The notes beneath the pieces were generated by a model. The model saw only the letters and a list, made by a program, of their open reading frames with translations, did no database searches and was not told where the DNA came from. 64,000 nt of DNA. Source: Streptomyces chromofuscus. Its GTDB lineage: Bacteria; Actinomycetota; Actinomycetes; Streptomycetales; Streptomycetaceae. A program made the translations under genes and the position numbers. The stretch covers positions 310,001-374,000 of the forward strand of contig NZ_CP063374.1 in NCBI RefSeq assembly GCF_015160875.1, in the 5' to 3' direction. Every line of letters begins with the position of its first letter. Within the stretch, counting starts at the first letter, position 1. Shown here one piece after another: positions 25,990 to 34,044 of this stretch.

Positions 25990-27717
25990 GTGGTCCGGCC
26001 CAACGAAGAGGTCGAGGCGCTCCTTCATGAGTACGCGGACCTCATCGCCATCACCGGAGGCGAGGCGTTCAAGGCGCGCGCCTACGAAAAGGCCGCCCGC
26101 GCCATCGGCGGCTACCCCGCCGACGTCTCCCACCTGGACGTCGCGGGCCTGAAAGAGATCCCGGGGGTGGGCAAGTCGATCGCCGAGAAGGTCGTCGAGT
26201 ACTTCCGCACCGGTCATGTCACGGTGGTCGAGGAGAGGCGGGCCGAGATCCCCGCAGGGGTGCGGCAGCTCATCACCATCCCCACCCTCGGACCCAGGAA
26301 GGCGATGGCGCTCTACGAGGATCTGCACATCTCCTCCGTGGGCGAGCTGGCCGACGCCATCAAGGCGGAGAAGCTGCGCGACCTGAAGGGCTTCGGGGAG
26401 AAGACCGAGGAGAACATCCTGCACGGCATCGCCCTCATGCAGCAGGCAGGCGGGCGGATCCTGCTGAGCACCGCCATGGAGGCGGCCGAGGACATCGTCG
26501 CCGAACTCTCCCGGATCACGGGCTGTGAACACTGCGCCTACGCCGGTTCGCTGCGCCGTATGAAGGAAACCATCGGCGACATCGACATCCTGGTCGCCGC
26601 CCGCCGGGCGGCGCCCTTCATGGATGCGCTCACCGACTTGCCCTCCACCGCCGAGGTCATCGCACACGGGGAGAAGAAGACCTCGATCCGTACCGTCAAG
26701 GGCGTCCAGGTCGACCTGCGCGTGGTCCGACCGGACGCGTGGGGTGCCGGGATGCAGTACTTCACCGGCTCCAAGGCGCACAACATCCGGACTCGCACCA
26801 TCGCCGTCCACCTGGGTCTGAAGCTCTCCGAGTACGGCCTGTTCGAAACGGAGGGCGGCAAGCGGGTCGCCTCCCGCTCCGAGGACGAGGTGTACGCCCG
26901 GCTCGGCCTGCCCTGGATCCCGCCCGCCCTGCGCGAGGACCGGGGCGAGATCGAAGCCGGCCTGCGCGGCGAACTGCCCGAGGTGGTGACCGAGCGGGAC
27001 ATCCGCGGTGACCTGCACACCCACACCGACCTGACCGACGGCCTCACCCCGCTGGAGGACATGGTGGCAGCGGCCGCCCAGCGGGGCTACGCGTACTACG
27101 CGGTCACCGACCACGCGCCGAACCTGTACATGCAGCGCATGACCGACGAGAAGATCCTCGCCCAGCGCGAACAGGTACGGTCACTGGACGGCGAACACCA
27201 CGGAATGCGGCTGCTGCACGGCACTGAACTCAACATCGGCCCCGAAGGGGAGGTGGACTGGCCCGATGAGTTCCTCCAGGGGTTCGACCTCTGCGTGGCC
27301 GCGGTGCACTCCCACTTCAACCTCGGCCGCAAGGCGATGACCCGGCGGTTCGTCCGCGCCTGCGAGAACCCGCACGTCAACATCATCGGCCACCCCACCA
27401 CCCGGCTGCTCGGCAAACGGCCGGGCATCGACGCCGACCTCGACGAGGTGTTCGCCGCCTGCGCCCGCACCGGCACGGCCCTGGAGGTCGACGCCCAGCC
27501 CGACCGCCTCGATCTGGGCGACGAGGACATCCTCCGTGCCAGGAGTCACGGGGCGAAGTTCGCCATCGACACCGACGCCCACTCGATCCCCCAGCTCGCC
27601 TGCCTGCGGTACGGAATCGGCACGGCACAACGCGGTTGGCTCACCCCGGACGACGTGATCAACACCTGGCCGCTGCGGCGGCTGCGCCGGTTCCTGCGCA
27701 AGGACCGGGCGGGCTGA
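25990..27717 (+). CDS. polX: DNA polymerase X family protein with PHP domain (PolX)
   Basis: A 575-residue bacterial PolX, a DNA repair polymerase with 3'-5' exonuclease. In order: an N-terminal 8-kDa-like HhH domain (PNEEVEALLHEYADLIAI, then LKEIPGVGKSIAEKVVEY); a second HhH (LKGFGEKTEENILHG); the nucleotidyltransferase motif AGSLRRMKETIGDIDILV with paired Asp; a thumb region with YFTGSKAHN; and a C-terminal PHP domain with metal-binding DLHTHTDLTDG, TDHA, HSHF, GHPTTR and DTDAH. The start is GTG 25990. The -10 hexamer sits so close that the transcript is probably leaderless. It is convergent with the archease gene. Confidence 0.93.
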   Translation: MVRPNEEVEALLHEYADLIAITGGEAFKARAYEKAARAIGGYPADVSHLDVAGLKEIPGVGKSIAEKVVEYFRTGHVTVVEERRAEIPAGVRQLITIPTLGPRKAMALYEDLHISSVGELADAIKAEKLRDLKGFGEKTEENILHGIALMQQAGGRILLSTAMEAAEDIVAELSRITGCEHCAYAGSLRRMKETIGDIDILVAARRAAPFMDALTDLPSTAEVIAHGEKKTSIRTVKGVQVDLRVVRPDAWGAGMQYFTGSKAHNIRTRTIAVHLGLKLSEYGLFETEGGKRVASRSEDEVYARLGLPWIPPALREDRGEIEAGLRGELPEVVTERDIRGDLHTHTDLTDGLTPLEDMVAAAAQRGYAYYAVTDHAPNLYMQRMTDEKILAQREQVRSLDGEHHGMRLLHGTELNIGPEGEVDWPDEFLQGFDLCVAAVHSHFNLGRKAMTRRFVRACENPHVNIIGHPTTRLLGKRPGIDADLDEVFAACARTGTALEVDAQPDRLDLGDEDILRARSHGAKFAIDTDAHSIPQLACLRYGIGTAQRGWLTPDDVINTWPLRRLRRFLRKDRAG

Positions 27718-27720
27718 GGC

Positions 27721-27752
27721 GTGAGGCGCCCCGGCACCCGAGGTGCGCTCAC
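27721..27752. terminator. Probable bidirectional terminator between polX and archease
   Basis: GTGAGGCGCC (27721-27730) can pair imperfectly with GGTGCGCTCAC (27742-27752). It fills the 31-bp gap between the convergent stops and overlaps the archease stop codon. One bulge is needed, so it is of moderate strength. Confidence 0.4.
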
Positions 27753-28183
27753 ACGTCGAGCGTCACCGAGCACCTCCAGCCCTCCGGGCCTCGGGTGAAG
27801 ACGAGTTCGTGCAGCGTGACCGCCTTCGGCGCGGCCCCCGTCACCGGAAGCGCCCCGGCATCAGCCATCTGCAGCCCGCACCGCAAGCCGCCGTCGGCCG
27901 GGGTCAGTTCCACACCGACCGGCACCTCGCCCTCGGTGTCGAGCCAGTACACGACCTCTTCCAGCAGGGCGACGAGCACGTCCTCGTCCCTGTCCGCCCG
28001 TATCACGACGTCCCGCCGGCGGACACCGGCTGCTGCCGTCAGGTCCACGAACGACTCGCAGACAGCCCGCACCGCCTGCGTCAGGCATTCCTCGCGGGTG
28101 GGGGCCCATGCCTCTACCCGCAGGTCCGCGGTGTGGGGAACACTGCGATGCCCGGCGCTCGGCGCGGAACTCCCCGCTTTCAT
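27749..28183 (-). CDS. Archease (RtcB activator)
   Basis: A 144-residue archease. Archease speeds RtcB guanylylation and lets it turn over. Features: SVPHTADLRVEAWAPTREECLTQAV, matching the HTADIxxxxxG segment; the helix VRAVCESFVDLTAAAG; strands DVVIRADRDEDVLVALLEEV and VYWLDTEGEVPVGVELTPAD; and the end APKAVTLHELVFTRG with EGWRCSVTLDV, which includes the terminal acidic residue used for metal binding. I chose ATG 28183, though a GTG at 28186 is in frame. It lies about 3.3 kb from rtcB with the protease and polX between, so it is unlinked in transcription but clearly functionally paired. Confidence 0.85.
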   Translation of the reverse strand: MKAGSSAPSAGHRSVPHTADLRVEAWAPTREECLTQAVRAVCESFVDLTAAAGVRRRDVVIRADRDEDVLVALLEEVVYWLDTEGEVPVGVELTPADGGLRCGLQMADAGALPVTGAAPKAVTLHELVFTRGPEGWRCSVTLDV

Positions 28184-28320
28184 CACTTCCCCGCTCTCCC
28201 CTCATGAGGTGCCAGGAACGACGTGCGCCTCCATCGTCGTCCGGCAGGGAAGGGCACGCGCGTCGGCCTGGCCGCCGACCAGCGTGCCCGTACGACTTTC
28301 GCCCTTCTCGCCATGCGTCG

Positions 28321-28422
28321 GTTCAGGTGCGTCATCCTCCGGTGGTGTCCGAGGGCCACCTGGTCGGCATGATCTCCTTCGACGACCTGTCCTGGCAGCT
28401 GACACAGTTTCCAGGCCGCTGA
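28321..28422 (+). pseudogene. CBS domain C-terminal fragment
   Basis: The frame ending at 28422 reads VRHPPVVSEGHLVGMISFDD and LSWQLTQFPGR. It is the last half of a CBS domain with the usual V-R-H-x-P-V-V and G-M-I-S-x-D-D-L pattern. Upstream the frame has no CBS residues and no start fits, so only the tail of the gene survives. Confidence 0.6.
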
Positions 28423-28510
28423 CGGAGCGCACACATCCCTCGGCCGATGCCCCGTCACGGAGAAGCTCCCGTCGATCGAGCAATTGCCGGCCACCGGCAA
28501 GCGGCAGAGG

Positions 28511-28640
28511 TCACCCGCGGGGGACGACGGCCACGGGGCAGTGTGCGTGCTGTCCGGGAAGCCCAGTGCCAGGCGCCTGCCCCAGCCGGCGCTCGCGGCC
28601 GGTGACCGGTGCCGCCCGCTCAGGCAGGCGAGCAGCGGTG
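28511..28640 (-). pseudogene. Universal stress protein C-terminal fragment
   Basis: The minus strand ends HAHCPVAVVPRG with a stop at 28511-28513, the standard USP C-terminus. The residues before it (RRLGQAPGTGLPGQ) look like a frameshifted glycine-rich ATP loop. Only this tip remains, next to the CBS fragment. Confidence 0.5.
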
Positions 28641-28728
28641 ATCGTATGCGTCGGCAGTGCAGGCGCTGTCCGAGAGGCGGACAGTGGAGAGGGGACCTCG
28701 CCGCGAGCGTCCGAGGAGGGAGCGGGAC

Positions 28729-29400
28729 ATGCTGCATCGCCTGGTCGGAGACCTGATGACCTCGGCCGTCGTGAGTGTGCGGCGGGACACGGGCTTCAAG
28801 GACATCGCCGAGCACCTCGCGGAGCACGACATCACCGCGGTACCCGTCGTCGACGACCAGTGCCGCCCGGTCGGCGTGGTGTCGGAGGCGGACCTGCTGC
28901 GCAAACAGGAGAGCCAGGCCGATCCGGGCGGACATCTGGCCGCCGCCCACCTGCTGCCCGCGGAACGTGCCAAGGCCCACGCGCTGACCGCCGAGGGACT
29001 GATGACCAGCCCGGCCGTCACGGCGCGACGGCAGTGGTCGGTCGTGGAGGCGGCCCGTTGCATGGCCCGCCACCACGTCAAACGGCTGCCCGTCGTGGAC
29101 GACGCCGGTCGACTGGTGGGCATCATCAGCCGCAGCGACCTGCTGCGGGTCTTCCTGCGGCGAGACCTCACGATCAGCGAGGAGATCACGACGGACATCC
29201 TGACTCGCACCCTCGGCCTGGAACCCGGCACGGTCACCGTCCAGGTCACCGACGGCCGGGTGACGCTCAACGGCACCGTGCCGCAGGAGGACCTCATCCC
29301 CATCGCGATACGCCTGTCCGAGAGCGTCGACGGAGTCATCGACGTCACGAATCACCTCCGCCCCGAAACCGACACCACAGCCGGTACGCCACGGCGGTGA
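28729..29400 (+). CDS. CBS-domain pair protein with C-terminal BON domain (paralogue)
   Basis: A 223-residue paralogue of the protein at 17242-17919, with the same order. CBS 1 has ITAVPVVDDQCRPVGVVSEA. CBS 2 has VKRLPVVDDAGRLVGIISRS. The BON domain has DGRVTLNGTVPQEDL and a tail with VDGVIDVTNHL. Expected to be a cytosolic adenine-nucleotide sensor of unknown output. ATG 28729 follows GAGGAGGGA. It lies 40 bp upstream of plsC and may be co-transcribed with it. High similarity between the two copies indicates duplication within the island. Confidence 0.88.
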   Translation: MLHRLVGDLMTSAVVSVRRDTGFKDIAEHLAEHDITAVPVVDDQCRPVGVVSEADLLRKQESQADPGGHLAAAHLLPAERAKAHALTAEGLMTSPAVTARRQWSVVEAARCMARHHVKRLPVVDDAGRLVGIISRSDLLRVFLRRDLTISEEITTDILTRTLGLEPGTVTVQVTDGRVTLNGTVPQEDLIPIAIRLSESVDGVIDVTNHLRPETDTTAGTPRR

Positions 29401-29440
29401 CCCGCCTTCGTGCCGAGGTCGCCGCATTGAGGGTGGTGTC

Positions 29441-30106
29441 GTGCTCAGTCACCTCGCAGGCATCGTGGTGCCCGTATTCGGTCGTCTGGAAGTCACCACG
29501 GAAACCGGTGCCGCACCGCCTGCGGGCAGCATCATCATCGCCAACCACACCTCCCTCAGCGATCCCGCGATCGTGCTCGCCGCGCTGCACCGCCTCGGCA
29601 CCGAACCCGTCGTCCTCGCGGCCGCGGGGCTGTGGCGCGTCCCCGTCCTCGGCCGCGTCCTGACCTGGGAGGGGCACATCCCGGTTCACCGTCACGACCG
29701 GCGGGCCGCACAGGCACTGCAGGACGCCCGAGCCGCACTGGCCGCGGGCCGGTCCGTCCTGCTCTGCCCGGAGGGTGGGCTCCCGCACCGCAAGGGCCCC
29801 CACGAAGCCCCGCCCCGGTCCTTCCATCCGGGCCTCTTCCGCCTCGCGCACTCGGCCGGCGCCCCGGTCGTGCCGATCGGCCAGGCCGGAGCCCGTGCAC
29901 TGGCATCAGGCGGCCACGTCGCACAGGTGGTCAGACTGCTCACCGCTCCGCTGCACCGCCCGAGACTGTACGTGCACGTCGGTGCACCACTGCACCTCGG
30001 CAACGAACAAGCCCAGGCCCTCGCCGTGGCCCGCAGCGGGCTGACCCGAGCCTGGTGCACCGCTGCCCGACGACTCGGCAAGCCACTGAGGCGGGACGGG
30101 TCCTGA
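29441..30106 (+). CDS. plsC: 1-acyl-sn-glycerol-3-phosphate acyltransferase family protein
   Basis: A 221-residue PlsC-type acyltransferase. It should transfer a fatty acyl group to lysophosphatidic acid or a related acceptor at the membrane. The catalytic HX4D motif is NHTSLSD (His36 and Asp41). Further PlsC blocks are GHIPVHRHDRRAAQALQDAR, LLCPEGG (the E-G-T/G block) and APVVPIGQAGA. The start is GTG 29441 after GAGGGTGG, 40 bp after the CBS-BON gene. The short N-terminus has only weak membrane character. The acceptor is uncertain, because streptomycete paralogues also act on special lipids. Confidence 0.82.
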   Translation: MLSHLAGIVVPVFGRLEVTTETGAAPPAGSIIIANHTSLSDPAIVLAALHRLGTEPVVLAAAGLWRVPVLGRVLTWEGHIPVHRHDRRAAQALQDARAALAAGRSVLLCPEGGLPHRKGPHEAPPRSFHPGLFRLAHSAGAPVVPIGQAGARALASGGHVAQVVRLLTAPLHRPRLYVHVGAPLHLGNEQAQALAVARSGLTRAWCTAARRLGKPLRRDGS

Positions 30107-30129
30107 AGTCCGGACAACCGGGGTGTCAG

Positions 30130-30405
30130 CCCATGACGGAGGTAAGCCGCGCCCTACGTGCCCGAAGCAGTTTGCCCTCGACGTCGGCTCCGCGGACGAA
30201 CTGACCGGCATTCTCCGCGGGATCATCCGTGAACAGGTGGAAGAGCGTCACGGCCGCACCGTGGCGCTCAAGGGGCATGCCGCTGAGGGCGTGGCCGCCG
30301 CGCGCCCCTACGCGGAGGCCGGCCTCGGCCTGCAGGTGTGAGCACACCACCTGTACAAGCAGGCAACCGCTGCCCCGCATACGCCAACCCGGCGCTCGTG
30401 AAGCA
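30130..30405 (+). pseudogene. Decayed, internally deleted DUF6448 copy
   Basis: This is a second copy of the gene at 5121-5648. The leader (GAGGTAAGCCGC) matches, then about 300 bp of the 5' half are missing. The sequence resumes at ALDVGSADELTGILRGIIRE and follows the paralogue closely. At the codon matching Trp in GLQVWAHHLYK a TGA stop (30339-30341) has replaced TGG. Downstream AHHLYKQA and the normal PTRRS end are still readable. Deletion plus nonsense mutation make this a pseudogene. Confidence 0.8.
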
Positions 30406-30450
30406 GCGGCGTCCGCGAGTCACCTGGGTGAGCGTCCGAGTGGTGGGCGG

Positions 30451-30981
30451 TCAGGGCACTGCCGTGCCGCGGTAGCTCCGCCGGGGTGGGGGCCCGGGCA
30501 GCACGGTGGGCGGGGCCTGCGGCCTCGTGTCCACGGGTTCCTTCTGCGCCGGACGGCCGGCGAGGGCCGCGACGATGTCGGCTGCGGTGAGCACCCCCGC
30601 CAGACGTCCGTCTTCGTCCAGCACCAGGAGGGCGTCGGTCTCGGTGTAGGTCATGAGGTCGGCTGCGTGGCGTACGGTCTGCTCCGCGTGGACGAGCGCC
30701 GGTCCGTGACCGGGCAGGAGGTCGTGCACGCGCAGACCGGACAGCGAAGCGGCCGGTGCCGCACAGGCGACCGCCACGTCAGCCCTGTCCAGCAGGCCGG
30801 CACAGCGACCGTCCGGACGCACGACCGGAAGGTGACGGGAGCCCGATCGCTCCAGCAACTCCCACGCCACGAGCACGGTCTCGTCGACAGTGATCGCGGC
30901 CACAGCGGTGCGCATCACGTCGGCGACCGTCCGCGCCAAGATCCCCGGCTCATCGTGGCCCGCCCCCGACTGCTGTTCCAT
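30451..30981 (-). CDS. CBS-domain pair protein
   Basis: A 176-residue protein. CBS 1 (about 18-75) has TVADVMRTAVAAITVDETVL and SRHLPVVRPDGRCAGLLDRA. CBS 2 (about 85-145) has LVHAEQTVRHAADLMTYTET and ALLVLDEDGRLAGVLTAADI. A Pro-rich tail follows. It differs from the CBS-BON proteins in lacking the BON domain and in its diverged sequence. Probably a small-molecule (adenylate) sensor in the cytosol. A ribosome-binding site, AGGAGG, lies just upstream of ATG 30981. Confidence 0.82.
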   Translation of the reverse strand: MEQQSGAGHDEPGILARTVADVMRTAVAAITVDETVLVAWELLERSGSRHLPVVRPDGRCAGLLDRADVAVACAAPAASLSGLRVHDLLPGHGPALVHAEQTVRHAADLMTYTETDALLVLDEDGRLAGVLTAADIVAALAGRPAQKEPVDTRPQAPPTVLPGPPPRRSYRGTAVP

Positions 30982-31059
30982 GGTCGCCTCCTTCTGATCT
31001 GCGGACGTCGCCGCCGTGTCACGGGGAGGGCGCCGGTTTCGCTGCGGCGGGGTGGTGAG

Positions 31060-31330
31060 CGTCCAGTCGCTGTTGCCGCTCCTGTTGCCGAAGAACGTCG
31101 AGGACCACCGGCCCGTCGACGGTCTCGCGAGGTGGTGAGCAGTTCGGCGAGGGTGTCCAGCGCCTCCCGGTGGTCACGGAGCAGAGCCACGGCGCGTTCC
31201 TCTGCGTGCCGTACCAGGCGGGCGGTCTCCTCGTCGACGATGCGCCGGGTCGCTCGGAGTAGGGACGGCGCAGGGTGTCCTCTGTGCTGTCGCCGCCGAG
31301 GTAGCGGGGGCTCCGGAGCCGTGGCCGACG
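31060..31330 (-). pseudogene. FtsH (AAA+ metalloprotease) C-terminal remnant
   Basis: Minus-strand pieces in three frames follow the order of the FtsH M41 C-terminus: PRYLGGDSTEDTLRRPYSE, then TRRIVDEETARLVRHAEERA, then ALLRDHREALDTLAELL, then ETVDGPVVLDVLRQQ. The AAA and zinc-binding parts are gone. Frameshifts separate the pieces. The intact enzyme would degrade membrane proteins. Confidence 0.65.
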
Positions 31331-31750
31331 GGGCCGAGGGCCGGGGACGGGCCGAACTCGCCAAGGCGCCGGCGGCTTGGGCGGCTCGCGCGGGGGCCCC
31401 GACTTGGCAGAGCGTGACAGCTGCCGGACCGAAAGGCGGACTGATGTGATCACCGGACGGCTCCCTTGGCGGAAGGAGGAACCTCGCGCGAATCTGGAGC
31501 TGGGCCGTTCCCCGAACTCCCACAAGTGTGGAGCGCTGGTGGGCGCCGCCCTTCCAGGATGCCCGGGCTGATGGTGCGCAGCCGAGCCAGGGACAGGGTC
31601 CCAGGAGTGAGCCGCCTGAATCCGGCGTGCGTCGAGTGGCCGCCCAGGATCGAATGGAGGGAGGCTTGGAGGAGGCGAGCCACAGGACGGCGGTTCGACC
31701 GCCGCTGGGGCCGCGACCAGGCGGGGTGCTCAGCGGATGGGAGGAAGCCC
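31331..31750. other. Upstream region of the phosphofructokinase gene
   Basis: About 420 bp. A long frame continuous with the phosphofructokinase runs through it, but without recognisable protein pattern, so I start the gene at ATG 31751. The dyad GGCGGTTCGACCGCC lies at about 31689-31703. The region presumably holds the promoter. Confidence 0.45.
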
Positions 31751-32776
31751 ATGAAGGTCGGAGTGCTGACCGGCGGCGGTGACTGTCCCGGCCTCAACGC
31801 CGTGATCCGCAGCGTCGTCCGCAAAGGTGTCCAGGAATACACCTTCGACTTCGTCGGTGTTCGAGACGGCTGGCTCGGTTTGCTCCAGGGTGCTGTCATT
31901 CCGCTGGACATCCCCAGCGTGCGGGGGATTCTCCCTCGCGGCGGAACCATCCTCGGTTCCTCCCGCACCAACCCCTTCAAGCACGAGGACGGCCTGCGAC
32001 GCGTGCAGGACACTCTTGCCACGCACGACGTGGACGCGCTCGTCGTCATCGGCGGCGAGGACACGCTCGGTGTGGCCACCGAGCTGAGCCGACAGGGAAT
32101 CCCTCTGGTGGGCGTGCCGAAGACGATCGACAACGACGTGTCCGGGACCGACTACACCTTTGGCTTCGACACTGCCGTCGGTATCGCCACCGAGGCCATC
32201 GACCGCCTCCACACCACGGCCGAGTCGCACATGCGCACCCTGGTGGTGGAGGTGATGGGGCGGCACTCGGGGTGGATCGCCCTGCACGCCGGCGTCGCGG
32301 GCGGCGCCAACGTGATTCTCATCCCGGAGCGGCCGTTCGACATCGACCAGGTCTGTGAGCAGGTGATGAGCCGGTTCAAGATCAATTACGCGCCGATCGT
32401 CGTGGTCGCCGAGGGGGCTGTCCCCAAAGAGGGACAGATGGTCCTCAAGGACGAGTCGCTGGACGAGTTCGGCCATGTGCGGCTGTCCGGCATCGGCGAA
32501 TGGCTGGCCCAGGAGATCTCGGAGCGCACCAACAAGGATGCCCGCACCACGGTCTTGGGTCACATCCAGCGCGGCGGTACCCCGAGCGCTTTCGACCGGT
32601 GGCTGGCCACTCGCTTCGGCCTGCATGCCATCGACGCGGTCAAGGACGGTGACTTCGGCGTCATGGTCGCCCTGCAGGGCACCCGCATCATCCGCATCCC
32701 ACTCGCCGACGCCACGGTGCAGAAGAAGGTGGTCGATCCGTCGCTGTACCGAGAGTTCGAAACGTTCTTCGGCTGA
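31751..32776 (+). CDS. pfkA: 6-phosphofructokinase with PPi-type active-site signature
   Basis: A 341-residue PfkA-family enzyme of the mixed ATP/PPi group. It phosphorylates fructose 6-phosphate to fructose 1,6-bisphosphate. It starts MKVGVLTGGGDCPGLNAVIR; the catalytic segment is PKTIDNDVSGTDYTFGFDTA; the sugar-phosphate region is VEVMGRHSGWIALHAG. Two residues that decide the phosphoryl donor are Asp104 (GGEDTLG; Gly in ATP enzymes such as E. coli) and Lys124 (VPKTIDND; Gly in E. coli). Numbering falls exactly on E. coli positions when counted from ATG 31751. D104 with K124 is the PPi-PFK pattern known from Amycolatopsis methanolica, so PPi is the likely donor and the reaction reversible. 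ATP use is not excluded without assay. Confidence 0.9.
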   Translation: MKVGVLTGGGDCPGLNAVIRSVVRKGVQEYTFDFVGVRDGWLGLLQGAVIPLDIPSVRGILPRGGTILGSSRTNPFKHEDGLRRVQDTLATHDVDALVVIGGEDTLGVATELSRQGIPLVGVPKTIDNDVSGTDYTFGFDTAVGIATEAIDRLHTTAESHMRTLVVEVMGRHSGWIALHAGVAGGANVILIPERPFDIDQVCEQVMSRFKINYAPIVVVAEGAVPKEGQMVLKDESLDEFGHVRLSGIGEWLAQEISERTNKDARTTVLGHIQRGGTPSAFDRWLATRFGLHAIDAVKDGDFGVMVALQGTRIIRIPLADATVQKKVVDPSLYREFETFFG

Positions 32777-32830
32777 CCGGCCCCGGCGCTCAGCCGATCA
32801 CTGTCAGAACCTGCCGATCCACCACCCGGC

Positions 32831-33715
32831 CTATGACCGGCCGTCATCCGGGTGCGGTACGACCGCCACCGGGCAGCGAGCGTGGTGCAGTACGGCGTGC
32901 GTGACCGGACCCAGTCGGCCCTCGGCCGCACTCGGATCGGCACGGCGCCCCACGACGAGCAGGTCCGCACTTCGCGACGTGTTCAGGAGCGCTTCCGCGG
33001 GGTGGAGCAACACGACATCGGTGCGGACCGTCACCCGAGGGTATTTCTCCTGCCAGGCCCGCAGGGCGTCGGAGAGCTGCAGGACCTCCTGGTCCTCCCA
33101 GGTGGCCCGGTCCTCCGCGGTCACCACCAGGGTCCGAGGAGATACGGACTCGGCGGGAAGGGCCCATGCCTGGACCACTCGCAGGTGTGCCGTGTGTGCC
33201 GCGGCGACCGAGAACGCGAAGTCCGCCACCTCACTGACCGGGTGATGCGCATCGAACCCTGCCACGACCTGGGACATGGCGCGTGCCAGGCGGGTCCCTT
33301 CTCCGAAGGTGCCGGACGGTTGCGGCACCAACACGACAGGGCAAGGGGCTGCTGCCGCCACCCGCAGGGCCACCGAGCCGACCGCGAGACCGTCGAACCC
33401 GCCCGTCCCCCGTGTGCCGATGACGAGGAGCCCGGCATCGCGGGCCGCGGCGAGCAGGGCCGAGTCCGGCGCGTCATCAGCCTGCTCGCCCCGTACCTCG
33501 AGGTCCGGGTATCGCTCGCCGAGTTCGGCGACCACCCGCTGGAGCTTTCGCGCGCCCACGTGCCGCAGCGTGTCCCCGGCGGTGCCCGGAAGCGGTGAGG
33601 AGGCGTGGCACAGACGCAGTGGAACACCCCGCAGCGCGGCCTCCCGCGCCGCCCAGTCGGCCGCCGCCGAACTGCGTTCGGACCCGTCGACACCCGCCAG
33701 CACAGAGTGACTCAT
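32831..33715 (-). CDS. Tandem universal stress protein
   Basis: A 294-residue two-domain USP. Domain 1 starts [20 protein letters not shown] and carries a canonical loop, [19 protein letters not shown]. Domain 2 has [17 protein letters not shown] and a degenerate loop, [19 protein letters not shown]. As in the other intact copies, only one half appears able to bind ATP. ATG 33715 follows AAGGAGGACACG. It is convergent with the phosphofructokinase and divergent from the aldolase gene, so it probably shares the regulatory region at 33716-34044. Confidence 0.88.
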   Translation of the reverse strand: MSHSVLAGVDGSERSSAAADWAAREAALRGVPLRLCHASSPLPGTAGDTLRHVGARKLQRVVAELGERYPDLEVRGEQADDAPDSALLAAARDAGLLVIGTRGTGGFDGLAVGSVALRVAAAAPCPVVLVPQPSGTFGEGTRLARAMSQVVAGFDAHHPVSEVADFAFSVAAAHTAHLRVVQAWALPAESVSPRTLVVTAEDRATWEDQEVLQLSDALRAWQEKYPRVTVRTDVVLLHPAEALLNTSRSADLLVVGRRADPSAAEGRLGPVTHAVLHHARCPVAVVPHPDDGRS

Positions 33716-34044
33716 CGTGTCCTCCTTCGCCCGGCCCCTCCGCCGGCGTCGCCACACGAGTTTGTCTCCTCTCTTCCACTCTTCCACGGCGCGACCGCTC
33801 AGCGCCCGGATCGGATGCCGGGTGGCGCGAAGGTCCAGGAGGACCGGTTCGCAGCCACGTCCGGCGACCGGATCGCAGCGCCCGCCCGTCATCCCACCCC
33901 CGGGGGGTACCCGTCGGGCCGCCGCCCCGGGGGACGCGTTACGCCCGATGGACACCGAACGACACACGCGGGTTTACATGGGCCTGGCAGTTGCGGGAAC
34001 CCGGGGCTCATCCCTCGGCATTCCGAACGACCGGAGGCGAGCCG
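33716..34044. promoter_or_regulatory. Divergent promoter region of USP and class I aldolase genes
   Basis: About 330 bp. It must drive the USP leftward and the aldolase rightward. I could not identify -35/-10 boxes with confidence and see no clear operator. The palindrome-rich run CCCCCGGGGGGTACCC lies at about 33896-33911. Confidence 0.5.
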
